Shown: one piece after another, positions 25,521-37,658 of the stretch
Layout: each line of letters begins with the position of its first letter
Numbering within the stretch: position 1 is the stretch's first letter
Assembly (NCBI GenBank): GCA_033961575.1
Contig: CM066727.1
Location: forward strand, 84,442,501 to 84,506,500
Source of the DNA: Aselliscus stoliczkanus
Lineage: Eukaryota; Chordata; Mammalia; Chiroptera; Hipposideridae
DNA length: 64,000 nt
Reading direction: 5' to 3'
Made by a program: the position numbers and the translations under genes
The notes under the pieces: generated by a model
What the model saw: the letters and a program-made list of their open reading frames with translations, nothing else
What the model was told of the DNA's origin: nothing
The model's database searches: none

Positions 25521-28500
25521 AGGATGGCAGAAAACAAGGGACAGTCACATCATTTTGCATTTTCTTCTCCATGGAGTTTTACTTGGTACTCATGAGATAA
25601 CTGGGACATAGAGGAACAGGGAACACCTCCCTTGGTGGCGCATACATGACAGGAAAGGCACAAATCCCGGCCTGGGTGGGTTTCCCCTAATAAATAAATA
25701 AATAACAAAGTCTTAAATCACTGAGGGAAGGACAGAAGACCCTATCACCTGAAGACTTAGGAGATGACTCAATATAGATGGAGAAAGAAAAAAGCAAAGA
25801 AAGAAAAAGTAAAACAAACCCTGTATCTTAGGACAGAGTTAGGAAACCCGTTTGGCCATTTAGAGGTCGGTGAATTTGTGAGCCAGTGTAGGAATTCTAC
25901 CAATTGCTGAGTATTTCTACTACAAGTCAACACTCAGGAACCAACAGAACATGGGTACACTGGCTCCTTGTGAGACCACCTTGGACTCGAATACCATTTC
26001 ATTATCACTTGATGAGGAGGAGCCGGTAAGTGACTATAGAAAACATAATGCCCTAGAAATAACATTACTTCAGAGCCTTGGTTCATTAATTCTTTGGGCT
26101 CATTAATGTACCTATTTCCCGAGTACAATCGTTTTAATAAATGGCCCTCAATCACTTTGAGGAAGACTGGGAAGAAGTTACATAGCATGCACGCATGCTG
26201 GCAAAGAGTTTTAGCAAGCTATTTTATTTAAGAGGTTCTTTATTAAAGCTTTTTTAAAGGCTCTGGTCTCAAAATCTGAGTGGCAGCTATGATTTCCTTG
26301 GTGATTCAAGGTAGACCTCTGTGCTCCAAGCTTGACCTTGATTATTCAGATCAAGAAGGGCCTTAGTTAGCTATCTATTTCATTCCTTGGGTCAAAATAT
26401 TTGTTTTTCAATCCAGTTTTGCTGTCTATTATGGTAATCATGCCTATCTTGTCTAATTCAGATAAAATTTGTAATTTGACTTCTATCACCCATGATTTCA
26501 TCATTTACTTAGAAATCAGAAACCCATGTCAAGGCAGAATTTTTTACCTTCTGTCTAGGTGACTGAGGAGAACCACTAGTGAGTTTGTAAGGACTCTCCC
26601 ACTCCATCATCAATTCACTTCTCAATACTATGGTAAAAGAGAGTCCTCTCCAAGGGACACAGAGTATAGGTGACTCAGTAGCACATTTTTCAATGCATTC
26701 CAATATTCCTATCTCCCTATAACTTTGGATTTATTCTTTAATATCATACCAAGGGATTTTTTTTTTATATCTCAACTTTATTCAGGTTACGAATCTGTTC
26801 AGATGTTAGTCAACCAACTGTGCAATTTGTTTGAACTGCTACTGTCTATATGAGTTATCACATTGAAACTAGGATGCCTGGTCATTTCACTGGTAAGTTT
26901 GGCATGACCTCCAATTGTGTTCCTTTCTCTGCACTGCTGTATTTAAATCTATTCCAACATGTATTCTCCATATGTTTGCAAATATGCATTCGTAAAAATC
27001 CGGCAGTTCTACTGGTGTGCAAGCATTCTCATTTGGGTGAGGCATTTTAGTTGCCTCCTTTGCTAACTGTTATTCTCCCCTTCAGATCTATAGTCCCAGC
27101 TTTCCATAATAATGTAGCTTCACTGAGCATATAGCTGCCCAGTTAGGCAATAGTGCTCAGAGACTGTCTTGTAGCTAGCAGTGATGTATGGCTAAGTTAC
27201 CAACAACTGAATATGATCAGAAGTAAAATGTGCAAATTTTGTGTCATTTGTTTAAAAAAAAAGTTTTCCTCCCAATTCTACTTCTCTGTGCTTCCTTGAA
27301 CCAGGGTCCAAGACATGGAAATGAGTTAATTCTACTACATGGAAGATATTTCTCATGAGTTTGTAGAGAAAGAAATAAAAAGAATCTAAGGATCTCTCTT
27401 TAAAAACAGATCAGAACCACCAGAACCATCCTGCCAGCAAATGTCACTCATGTTTTCACTTTAACTGAAAAAGAAATAGACTTTTATTTTATTTTTGTGT
27501 GTCTTAATTATGGAAGCAAAGCTTATCTCCTAAGTATCACAACCCTCTTGGCATGTGTGAACTGAAGACAATGAGAGTTCGTAGGTCATGAGGGCATTTG
27601 ATATCTGAAAGGAGAGTAACTACCTTAGTTGTGGTTATTACAGAGCCTTTAAACAACGTAAAAGTTAATATTGAGAGATAATTTCTCCTGATGTTTTGTT
27701 CCTTTTCCCAAACTCCCATATGATGTATCTGTTGAGTTTACGATAGGACCTCTGAAAAATATAATCTTTAGCTTTATAGCTTTTAGAATGTAGCACGACA
27801 TCTTGCAAAGGGGTTAAAATGAAGTAGACTCAGGCCACATACATTTCTGGCTCCCTTACCAAACTTTGAAAAGAATTAATGTGCCTTTGGTCACCCTTGC
27901 AGGAGAAAATGTGATAGGAAAGGGGAAAATCAAGGGTGTCTTAATATTTCTCTAGGGAAACATTAAATAAGAAATATTTTAAAACATATACAATACGCTG
28001 AGAGAAAAATGAAGCTTAAAGATATTACACTCAGAAAAGATGGTGATCACATGTAGGTAAGAAGCTGGCAAACTGAAATGTGTGAATTTCAAGAAATAAA
28101 ATTACCCATAGCAAGATGCGACTTAAAATAACTCAGGAATGGAAACCATATTAAAGAGTGGTAAACTGTGGATGCAATAAGTACCAAACTAATACTAACC
28201 TTTGTGGGATTTATGGAATTAGTGTCAGAATAGCTTTAACTCTAATGATGATTATTTGAGATTTGTGGAGTTTTCTAGTGTTTTCCCTTCTTTGTTGTAA
28301 TGTTTGATTATTTTAAGTAATAATCATGTTTCCTTTTAATAAACATAAAGAAGTCATTATTATGAAGCTAAAGAAGAAATATAGTTATTTCACGAGAATT
28401 GGTAGTAGCAAAAATAAATCCATGTTGGTATTGAAAAATTATGAACTCCCTATTAAAATACCAAATCTCATGTCACCTACTTAAAAATTGTACCAAATTC

Positions 28501-28670
28501 ACAATTTTTCTTAGTGGATGCTTATAAATAAAATAAATGCTTACATTTACCAAAATCTAAGTAATTTGAGACATTAGCCTTTTTCTTACCATTCTTAAAG
28601 TTTCATATCACTCTTTTGGATTTATTTATTTAGTATATGGTTGCAGGGAGAAGTTCCCAAAGACCTAGGA
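25521..28670. other. Unassigned non-coding stretch
   Basis: No gene is confirmed. 25625-25710 ('ccttggtggcgcata' then a short (AAAT) tail) could be a decayed tRNA-derived SINE. 25946-26023 is an open segment followed by GTAAGT (see rejected items). The remainder has no named element. Confidence 0.35.
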
Positions 28671-28688
28671 AAAGATTAATTGCTCTGC

Positions 28689-28773
28689 TGAGTTGCCATT
28701 GAGCTGCCAACAGGTGGCAGGATGGCTCAGCTAAAAAAAAAAATAAAAAAAATGGGTGAAACAAACAAACAAA
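28689..28773 (+). mobile_element. Short retroposed insertion with A-rich tail and 18-bp target-site duplication
   Basis: The direct repeat 'aaagattaattgctctgc' occurs perfectly at 28671-28688 and 28774-28791. The insert between has a ~45-bp body ending 'aggatggctcagct' and an A-rich tail of about 38 bp. An A tail plus a long perfect duplication is the signature of L1-mediated retroposition. The body is probably the 3' end of a 5'-truncated SINE, but is not the same family as the five SINEs elsewhere. Confidence 0.75.
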
Positions 28774-28791
28774 AAAGATTAATTGCTCTGC

Positions 28792-30254
28792 AGTGATAAT
28801 AACAAGTAACCATCAGAAACTGAAAACCTGTTTGGTTGATCATCGACAACTTAACTCATTGATAATCTTTTCGTAAGCCTTTTGTTGGTTTCCTTGTTTT
28901 TGTTAAAGCTTTAGGATTAGAACTTTCCTTCAACATTAGCAATAAGGAGTAGACTTATTCCGTAAACACATCTCTGTGTATCAATCATCACCATGTCACC
29001 TGAGTAACCACACTTCTAGTGATGACATCAACATACTTTGCCTTTGGAAAGACTATAAATCCTACGATCCTCAAAACTTTCTAAGATTGCCAAATTGCTC
29101 TGTTCTTTGAGATAGTGTCTGAATTTATTAAACATGAAGTAAATTCACAATAGTCTTTTAATTCCAGATACTGAATGGTAGTCTCATGAGCATTTCTGGG
29201 GGGTTGTTTTACAGTCAGTGAACAGGAGCCAGGAGGCTCTCAGCCCAACAAGTGAACTCACTGGATTCCTTATGACAAAAATACCGTTTCTTCTTTACAG
29301 CCACTGTCCAGTGAGACAGTCTCAACAATCATCCAAGCTCTGAATAGTTTCATTGAGCAGTGTTGATAAATTTATTTTGTTATCCTAGAATTTGACTGAC
29401 AGGTTTCTGCATGAGGTCATGAAGCTTAGATTTTTATTGAAAATGTCAAGCCTGGGTCTGTGTATAAAGTAATTTTGGTTTGAAGGTACAGCATTTGATC
29501 AATTCACCTTAGATTTTCTTACATAATTCTTAGACCTTAGATTTGAAGCTGTTCCATTTGAACGCAGACTGTTGTTTGTTGCTAACATGTTTACTCTTCT
29601 GCTGCTTGTAGTGCTTTTTGCTTTTGTTTGTGTATCTGTGCTGTGTTCACCCAACAAGTCAGGTACTTGCTGCCCTGTACATTTCCTTTTCTGTACATCT
29701 ATGTGTAATGGTCCGCATTGCTTTGTATGTTTATGAATCAATCACCCCAGGAATAGTAACTGCCAATGAGAAATCTTCAAGATTTTTTTTTGATCAAATA
29801 ATCCTGCCTTAATTAGTATTAATTTGAATTGCTAGCCTATGATGGGGAAATTGAAGTTTTAATTTACAAGAGAACTCCTTTAAAAATGGAGCATCTTTGT
29901 TCTATATCTGAGCAGGGAAAACTTTTCCAGTTCCTATTCTAAAGGAGAATGTGGCCTCTGAGGGTTGCCACAGAATGCAAATGATGACAGTGTCAAATTC
30001 TGGCCACCTGTGGAAGAGTCCAGCACCCCCCATTGCTTCCTGTGTGGTGTTCAAAAATGCCCTTTGCAAAACCATAAATGATTTAAATATATTCAAAACT
30101 ATACAATATGATTCCAGATTTGAACATGTATGTGCAGGTTTTTATTCCAAAAATATATTAATATACTATTTCATTATCATAAATATGTAGCATAACATAA
30201 CCTGCCTAATAGAATACAACATAATATTAATTATTTTGTACACAGGGTATGATA
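28792..30254. other. Unassigned stretch with an exon-like signal
   Basis: No confirmed gene. A strong pyrimidine/AG acceptor at about 29288-29301 ('gtttcttctttacag') is followed by an open frame of 21 codons ending in TGA at 29365-29367 (PLSSETVSTI at the start, NSFIEQC at the end). The following 450 bases are complex and free of obvious repeats. This could be a terminal exon with 3'UTR, or chance. No polyadenylation signal was pinned down. Confidence 0.25.
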
Positions 30255-30390
30255 TCATGTCTCAACATCCTATCCATGGGACTTCAGACAAATTACTTAA
30301 CCTTTCTAATTTTTATTACCTCATATGTACAATGGAAAAATAATTGTGCCTAATTAGTATTGATGCTATTAGGATAGAAAATAAACTATG
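30255..30390 (+). mobile_element. MIR SINE remnant
   Basis: The blocks 'gggacttcagacaaattact', 'taacctttctaa' and 'ttacctcatatgtacaatgg' follow the order of the MIR core ('gtgaccttgggcaagttact', 'taacctctctgtgcc', 'cctcatctgtaaaatgg'). Confidence 0.6.
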
Positions 30391-30475
30391 TAAAAACATT
30401 TGCTTTCATATAATAGGGATAATCTCTGAAAAACATTTAACCATCATTAACAGTATTATTAGCTATAATATTTTT

Positions 30476-30516
30476 TTTCCTCTTTTTTTTTTAGTGGAGC
30501 CGGGGGGTGGGGAGGG

Positions 30517-30608
<92 letters not shown>

Positions 30609-30682
30609 GGAGAAGGGGGCAGCAGCAAGGGAGGGAGGCTGGGGGAGGGAAGCCAGGGAGGAAGAGGAGGGGAGAAGAGAGA
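30476..30682 (-). mobile_element. Retroposed purine/pyrimidine-rich block containing a (GA)n tract
   Basis: The 15-bp direct repeat 'agctataatattttt' flanks the block perfectly (30461-30475 and 30683-30697). The left edge is T-rich (30476-30493), so on the minus strand the insert carries a terminal A-rich tail. The minus-strand body is almost purely pyrimidine: a C/T-rich leader, a long (TC)n run, then 'ccccggctccact' before the A tail. A-tail plus target-site duplication means it arrived by L1-type retroposition, and was not simply expanded in place. It yields two spurious Arg/Glu-rich frames on the plus strand. Confidence 0.7.
30519..30607. repeat. (GA)n microsatellite inside the retroposed block
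   Basis: About 44 GA units with one AAAG interruption near 30556. Probably expanded after insertion of the surrounding block. Confidence 0.95.
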
Positions 30683-30697
30683 AGCTATAATATTTTT

Positions 30698-33139
30698 GAT
30701 GTTATTTTAATCTAGCAGACATCATACTAAATGATAGGTTTGAAAGACCATATAAATGTAAAAGTTAGTGCCATGAAAGAAGCCAAACAATTAAATGCAC
30801 TTATTTTATGCCAGTATTCTTTCTTTTTAATTTTGTCTTTTTAAAATCAATTATGTTTTAGTATGTCTCTATAACCCTTCCATTTGAAAATCTTTTTTGT
30901 TCTCCTATTTGATTTAAATTCTATTAAAACAAAATTTAACTATACAGACATCAAAACCAAAACAAATAAAAAAATGTCTGAGATGTGAAAAAGAAGTTTG
31001 CATTCAAATTCACATTTCAAGATATTAGCATTTTGGGTGTCAGCAACCCTATCTCTTTCCTCCAAAGAAAGGTCAAATTTTACATTTCACATTCCCATCT
31101 CTATATTTTAAAAATTGCTTAACTATATTGCAAAGTAACAATATATAGGAAGAAATAAAATTTGATTTAATGAAAAACCTAAGAATTCATGGGTATTTTT
31201 AAAGTATCAAATAAATGTTTATATCAGCATTCTTTTCATTCTTACATTTTAGTTTATTAGCGTTAAATATATAGAGATAACAGTGTTTCTGAAAACACCA
31301 TCATGTACCATCCCAGTAGAGGAAGGTATAAAAATAATTCCAGACCTGAATACACAAGTGTCACTTATGGGACTTGTTTCCCTCTAACTTTTCCCCAGCT
31401 CTTCATTGTGTCAAAAGGCCCTTAGGAACTCACCACTGTTTTCTAGGAACAAATGAAGAGGAAGGAAACTTTTTTCTTACTATGTTCTATCAACCAATGA
31501 CTCATAAAGATTCCACTCCATCCTTTTCTTAAAAGATTCCACTCCATCCTTTTCTTAAATCTCTTCCCAAAAGAAGAACAAAAATTCACATCATGAATTT
31601 GCATCATATTAACTTCTATGGAGGAAAAAATTGTGGTAACAAAAAAATTAGGTGACGGATTAAAAACCAAATCACTGTCTACATACCTTTTTTTCTTTTC
31701 CTGCTTGACTGTTTGGCACAATGATTATTTTCAAAAATAAGAAAACTGTTCAATCTTAATTCCATTTTGAGGAGAGAAACTTTGAAAAGATGTGTACATA
31801 ATAGTGTAACAATTTATTTTTAGATAAGATGAAAGATGTATCACAAAATGAGAGCATATAGATTTTTTCTTAAATTTTGAAACAGCTTGACATTCTAAAG
31901 AAAAACATAACAATGGAAATATTTATTGAATTATAATCATGTTCTCCCTCAAAAAACAGGAAAAATAATAAACAGAGCAAAATTACCACATCAGGGATTA
32001 CACTACTGCATACTATAGAAAATCATCACTTAATATTTGAGGAATCAGAATAAACCTAAAATTCTGTTCTTGTATGTAGACTGTATGGTATATTTTTTTC
32101 AATTTCTCTATCTTCAGTATTACCCTTTCCTTTTTGCCTTGTTACTTGTGAAAGAAACCTCACTGCAGCATGGCCCTCCATCACTGTCATTTGAGTATAC
32201 ACTCTTCTTCATTACTTTCAATTTCTTGAGGAGAAATGCATTAAAGCCACCTGAGCCTGAGTTTTTGATGGATAGTTTCTCACAGAATCTTAGAATTTGT
32301 CGATTTAAAGAGGCCTCTATCAGGCCATCTAGTTTATCTCTATTCATATAACTATTTATTCTATGATATCTCTAATCATTTCTGAAATAAGAATAAGTTG
32401 TAATTCTACAACTTTCTTTTGCCATTGATTTCCTTTGCCTGTTCAAACATATACTTTGTGTTACTACATTTTAATTCAGTGTTAACATGCTTTTGTTCTG
32501 TTACCCACCAAGTAAAATAATTGAATCACATATCTAAAATTATTTGTGTTCTGCTGTCATTTAATAGCACTTACCATAATTATTATGCTTTTTACCTAGA
32601 TAGTATTTTTTCTAGATTTATAATTAAATATTACATTCATAATGTAACAATGTCTTTGACCATATAGTACTCAAAGAAAAATGTTAATTGTGTGTGATAC
32701 ACAACTAAAATACTTTATTATAATGTGATGAGAATCCATTATTTAACAGTTCAAAATAATTAAAATAACTGCAAATTGAATTTTTATTATAATATAAATT
32801 ATATGATAGTATAAGCACTATAAGGTAACTCACAAGATTTCAGACTAGCTTTCTGGTCCAAAGATATTGCTGTAAACTTTAGAGAATTCTACTTTGGAAG
32901 TCACAAATAGAAAAACTTCTACAAATGGTATCATTTTTGAGTAAGCAGACTTAGAGAAATAGTGTGTATGGAAAGAAGAATACAAAAATTAACATAGTAA
33001 AAGAGTTAGAAACACAAGGAAAGATATTAAAAGATGATAAGACATAGACAGAATAGAATATTAGAGGGTGATAACACTCACAATGAAAATAAATAGTGGG
33101 GAGAAACAAGCAAGAAAAGAGGAAAGCAAAAAGAGAAAG
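30698..33139. other. Unassigned AT-rich stretch
   Basis: No gene is seen. A 104-codon plus-strand frame (32037-32351) overlaps a 75-codon minus-strand frame, and neither has a domain. 32270-32345 ('cacagaatcttagaatttgt', 'ggccatctagtttatctc') faintly resembles an ancient MIR-like SINE. Confidence 0.4.
31506..31557. repeat. 26-bp tandem duplication
   Basis: The unit 'agattccactccatcctttt' plus flanking bases is repeated twice in perfect register with a 26-base period. Confidence 0.9.
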
Positions 33140-33945
33140 GAGAAGAGAACAGTACACTTCAGAAAAGATGATGTCCCGATAGACTATGCAAATAACTTGT
33201 TCAATCTCATTAAAAATCAGTGAAACATGAATTAAAACCAAGTGAAACACCAAGACACACAAACTTAAATAGCTGAAATTAAATGATTGATAATACTGGT
33301 TTGTTGAGGATGTGCAGCAATCGTAGTTTAATTGATACCATCTCTTTAGAAACTCGGGTGCCATTTTCTATTACGGTTATCTATACACAAACTGGGATTC
33401 AGCAACTTCTTATAGGAGAAATACACATGTGTGTCCATCAAAAGACATGTACAAAATGTTCTCACATTGTTCCAAATAGCCATAATTGGATGAAATCCAA
33501 ATGTCCATAAACATTAAAATGGGCTAATAAAATCATGATGTCATTACAATAGAACACCACGTAGTAATAGGTAAATACTAAAAACTGAAAACAAAACCAT
33601 GCAGTTATACACAACAACAGGAGGGAATTCCACAAACACTATGCTGAGTGAAAAAATCCAGACACAAAACTATTGAAACAAAATTCTATATAATCTATAT
33701 CTATAATTTCAAAAAGAAACAAAACTAGGTATCAAGACATAGATAGAAATCAGGAGAGAGGTAACCCTTAGAGAGGGAGGAGGGATTAATGTTTGAAAAG
33801 AGTAATTAGGGGAATATGAGATTTGTTAATATTCTATTTCTTGGTCTGGGTAGAGGTCATGTTTAGTTTATGATCACTGAGTTACACTTTATAATTTTTG
33901 CACTTTTCTTAAGTATATTTTAGCAAAATAGTATGTAAAGTAAAA
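33140..33945 (+). mobile_element. L1 ORF2 end and 3'UTR, degenerate
   Basis: It follows the standard L1 order. First, a decayed 'ggtttgttgaggatgtgcag' block. Then 'ttccaaatagccataattgg', 'tccaaatgtccataaacatt' and 'ctatgctgagtgaaaaaatc' appear in turn. Last is a 3'UTR with 'gagggaggagggattaatgt' and 'gatcactgagttacacttta'. Many indels. Not coding. Confidence 0.75.
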
Positions 33946-34097
33946 CAAACAAAAACATATATACACCAGGAGTATGGAAATATACAGATAATTATGAAAT
34001 CTTAAATGTATAGAGAAATTCAAGGAGAAACCACTTGATATATAATAGGCTTAAAGGACCACGAGATCAGAGAAATTGGAAAAAGGGGGTAAAATAA

Positions 34098-34131
<34 letters not shown>
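34098..34131. repeat. (CA)n microsatellite
   Basis: Pure CA run of about 17 units. Confidence 0.95.
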
Positions 34132-34133
<2 letters not shown>

Positions 34134-34175
34134 CCATGCACATGTGAACACGAACATAGGTGAACACCAGGTAGA

Positions 34176-34281
34176 TTTTTTTTTTTTTGAGGGCAGTGTC
34201 ACTGGCCCTCACATGTGGACCCGAACTGGGGCCGTTGGCCTCCCAAGCCAGCGTCCAACCACCGTGCCACTTGGCTGGCCC
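34176..34281 (-). mobile_element. tRNA-derived SINE, copy 2
   Basis: Same family and orientation as copy 1: oligo-T tract, then 'gagggcagtgtcactggccc', a B-box-like block, and an A-box-like 'tggcacggtggttgga' on the minus strand. A short 'agatttttt' repeat on both sides may be the target-site duplication. Confidence 0.85.
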
Positions 34282-37084
34282 AGATTTTTTAAAATATGAA
34301 TAAATGACTACTAAATGTTTCAGGTAAAAGTGTTTCTGCTTTTACATAATGATTTAAAATAAAGGATACATTATATTGATACAGTAAAGTAAGAACAGAA
34401 AGGGTTCCAAGGTAGTTCAAATGAAATATGAAGAGGGTAGAAGTTTAAAATAAAAGTGAGGTTAAGGTACTGAATGATTAAATGTTCAAGAAAACGATGA
34501 AGTTACAGAAAATGAGAAGTCAGGCTACGACTCCTAGGCATTTAAAATAATTGCAGATATGCTTTCAGTAGAGAAAGTGGGGAGTGAAAAGTGAGGAGAT
34601 ATCTTTTTTAAGACAGTCACTAAAGAGAAGCCATTGCAGGGAGAGTGGCTCAATGAAGCAAGCTGATCAGGAGTGTGGGAACATAACAATTCCTGCTCTT
34701 TCTTGTCCTATCCATTTTCCTCTCCGTGTGACACAAGGAAAATGTGTTTAAGGATCAGGAGGTCTTATGCCCAGAAGAACTAAGAAATATGTTGCTTTTA
34801 GTATGTCATTTCCCCTTTCTGTAACCTTTATACTTTTTTAAAATCCAGTCTCATTCAATCACTGAACAGGGCCTTTTTTTTTTTTTTTTTTACATCACAG
34901 CAAGGGGTTCTGATTTAATGTGTCACCATTTGCTTGAGAGTTTAAATTTGTAAATATGTCATTATGGCAGGCTTGGGAAATAAGTTACATTCCCTATGCT
35001 TGAAAAGCTCATGATCTACTGAGCTTGGAAAACTAAGAGATGATTTTAAAATGTCTAATATAGGGAAGCATGATATACTAAGGAGTGAATTCTAAGGCCA
35101 TAAAAAGTAAGATTTTTGGATAGGGCTATGAGCTCAAATCATAACACATTCTCTTCCAAATTGAAAATCCATGCCTGGGATAATAAGGCATGTGAATTTT
35201 GGGGACTCTTGGATAATAGTCTTCCAAGCTTAGGAGTTCATGGACAAGGACAATTAAGGAGTAATAGTGCTAGACTTTTCATGGATAATAAGGATATTTA
35301 TTCTTGTTTAGTGGACTGCTTTGGCATGCTTCTTGAGAATATCATTGGAAAATTTCCTCTCTTGGAACCTTTCCTTTCTTGGCCAATAATTCAGGAAACT
35401 CTGCCTGTAACTACTTCTCACTTGGTGAGAGACCTCCAGTTAGTAAAAGAGTTCTCATCCAGGACATGGTACTTATCTGTTTTAGGAAAAGAAGCCTTCA
35501 TGACTCACTTGTACCTGAGCCCAGTTCTGCAGGTGCCTACCCTCAGGCCTAGTGGTAGCTAAAAAGACTGATTTTGTCCAAGCTTTCTTCCCTTATGGAC
35601 TTCTGAGAGGTTGTCTACAACACTTGAAGATAACTGGTCCATAGGGCTTCCTTGAAAACATGACCAGCTAACTGAATGAACTTTAAAACTTCTTGTGGTA
35701 GGCCTCTAGATCATCTCAACTGATTAAAAATTAAGTGTGCACACGTATTCCAAAAAATTAATCTTCTATCTTGGTAAAGGAGGCTAATAGGACTCAAAGT
35801 ATTACATGTGAGGTGAAATATACATAAAAACAGTCCCACCAATTGCAAAATACAAATTTTATTCAAGGAAATAGTCAAGTATGTGGGTTTGGTATTTAGG
35901 GTTAAATTAAATTCAACAGTTATTCCCTTTATTTACTGGTTTAATTAAATGCAAATCAAGATTAAACTGTGCTCCCCAAAATACTCACTTATAGTCATAA
36001 CAAAGGCAAATATTACTTAAGAGAAACACTTACCTTTGGTAGATAGCATATAATTTTTTTTAAATATCCTATGCTAATGAAATTTTTCTCTACTTCACTG
36101 TTTTACATCAGTGATATATTCAAACACTATTGAAAAATCACATCCATACTGCTTAATTTACAGAAGTTCATTTGTTTTTCCCCTATGCTCAAGTTTATGG
36201 AAGATGGAATAAGATTAGCTAATTAAGTAAAGTAAAAGACATCTGAATTTATCCCCAAATAGTCACATTGCCTTTTGTTAATGCTACTGAATAGCAAGTT
36301 TTAAATTAGAGTACCATTACTCAATCCTATGTTCAATGGTATTCAGTCAAACTCCAATATTTACATAAAGGAGAAACAAAAAAAAAGTCTTACATAATTA
36401 ACAGCTGATTTATAATTAAAACCCCAAGGTACGATGACTTAATATGAAGCAAATACCAACTTTTTCCTAGTTTTGCAGTTTGCAGTTAGTATTGTATTAC
36501 TAATGAAGAAACTAAAGAGAGAAACCCTGATGAAGGGGTCCAAGGATTTAAAATTAAAAAAAATATTTAGAAGAAATAGGGAACCATAGCTTTCTAGATT
36601 TTATCTTTTGACTCAACATGAACTACGAAGAACTCAATTATATTGCTTTTCACCCCAGAACATTAAAACAAAGCAAACAACAACAAAAAATCAATTATAA
36701 ATCTGTAGTATATATCTATAATTCTTGTTTCATTGCCTTTCAAGAATGAGAGTTATGATAGTAAAATGATACCAAAGGGTTACAGTATTCATTCATGTTA
36801 TATAATTGGCAGATATCCTCTCTATGAATGTTTAACAATCCAATTAGGATTCTTCTATCAGGAGACTTCTAGAAAGATGGCAAGAGAGCATTAATTACAG
36901 AAAAATTAAAAGATCTATTGTTGGGAAAACTGGAAACTATTCTCAAGGAAAGAAACAAACCTAAATATTAATAAAATAAGCCATAAGAGAAATTCATTTG
37001 AAAAGAATTTATGTAATAAGAATATTTTTCATTTTTATAAAATCATATGGTCAAAACTTATTTTTAAAATAAATCTCCCCCCAA

Positions 37085-37119
<35 letters not shown>

Positions 37120-37160
37120 ATCTCCCCCAAACTCTAGACAATCAATGTCCTAAAAGAAAA
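34282..37160. other. Unassigned stretch with one 148-codon frame
   Basis: The longest frame here, 35116-35562 on the plus strand (starting MDRAMSSNHNTFSSK, ending LRPSGS), is one of the longest open frames in the window. It has no recognisable domain, no membrane segment and no convincing splice or promoter context. I regard it as chance or a decayed repeat, but it deserves a database search. The rest is AT-rich with no named element. Confidence 0.35.
37083..37121. repeat. (AAAT)n microsatellite
   Basis: About ten AAAT units, bracketed by two copies of 'aaatctcccc', a small duplication around the tract. Confidence 0.95.
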
Positions 37161-37658
37161 TTACAGTAAAACCTTGGATTGCAAGCAACTTGGTCTGCGA
37201 GTGTTCTGCAAGATGAGCCAACATTTCTAATAAATTTTAATTTCATAAACAAGTGATGTCTTGCAATATGAGCAGTGTGTGATGCCAAATGTCACATGAT
37301 CACAACTGAGCCAATGGTTCTCTTGCTCTCCCTGTGGGATTGTGGGTGATCATCTCCCATGCTCAGATTCTTGGTCTCAGGCCATGGTGTTTGGCAGAAA
37401 TCAGTGATTTTTCAGAACATTGGCAGATGCCCACAATTTGCATTAGTGTATTTTTTTGTCACTTCAAAGCACCTATGGACAGTCCTTTGCTTTTCCATAC
37501 AAGAGTAGACTTAGAAATGCTTTGCTTCATTCTAGGTCAGGCTGCCTGCAGATATAGACCCTTTCCTGTGCTGCCTTATTGCCAGTAACATTAAATACAG
37601 TATATGACAAGAGTTTATTAATACTGCACTGTAGTCAACATCTGTGTGAGTGTATAAA

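Noticed and set aside
25946..26028. Open 26-codon plus-strand segment (NMGTLAPCETTLDS...) followed by GTAAGTGAC, resembling an exon end.
   Set aside because: The sequence before it lacks a convincing pyrimidine tract, the frame continues to be open on the opposite strand as well, and the surrounding texture suggests a decayed repeat.
30344..30715. Plus-strand frames of 123 and 67 codons rich in Arg-Glu.
   Set aside because: They are translations of the (GA)n tract and purine-rich block, not genes.
32951..33364. 137-codon minus-strand frame, hydrophobic.
   Set aside because: It is Phe/Leu/Ser/Tyr-rich, opposite an A-rich L1 segment, and shows no ordered membrane-protein pattern.
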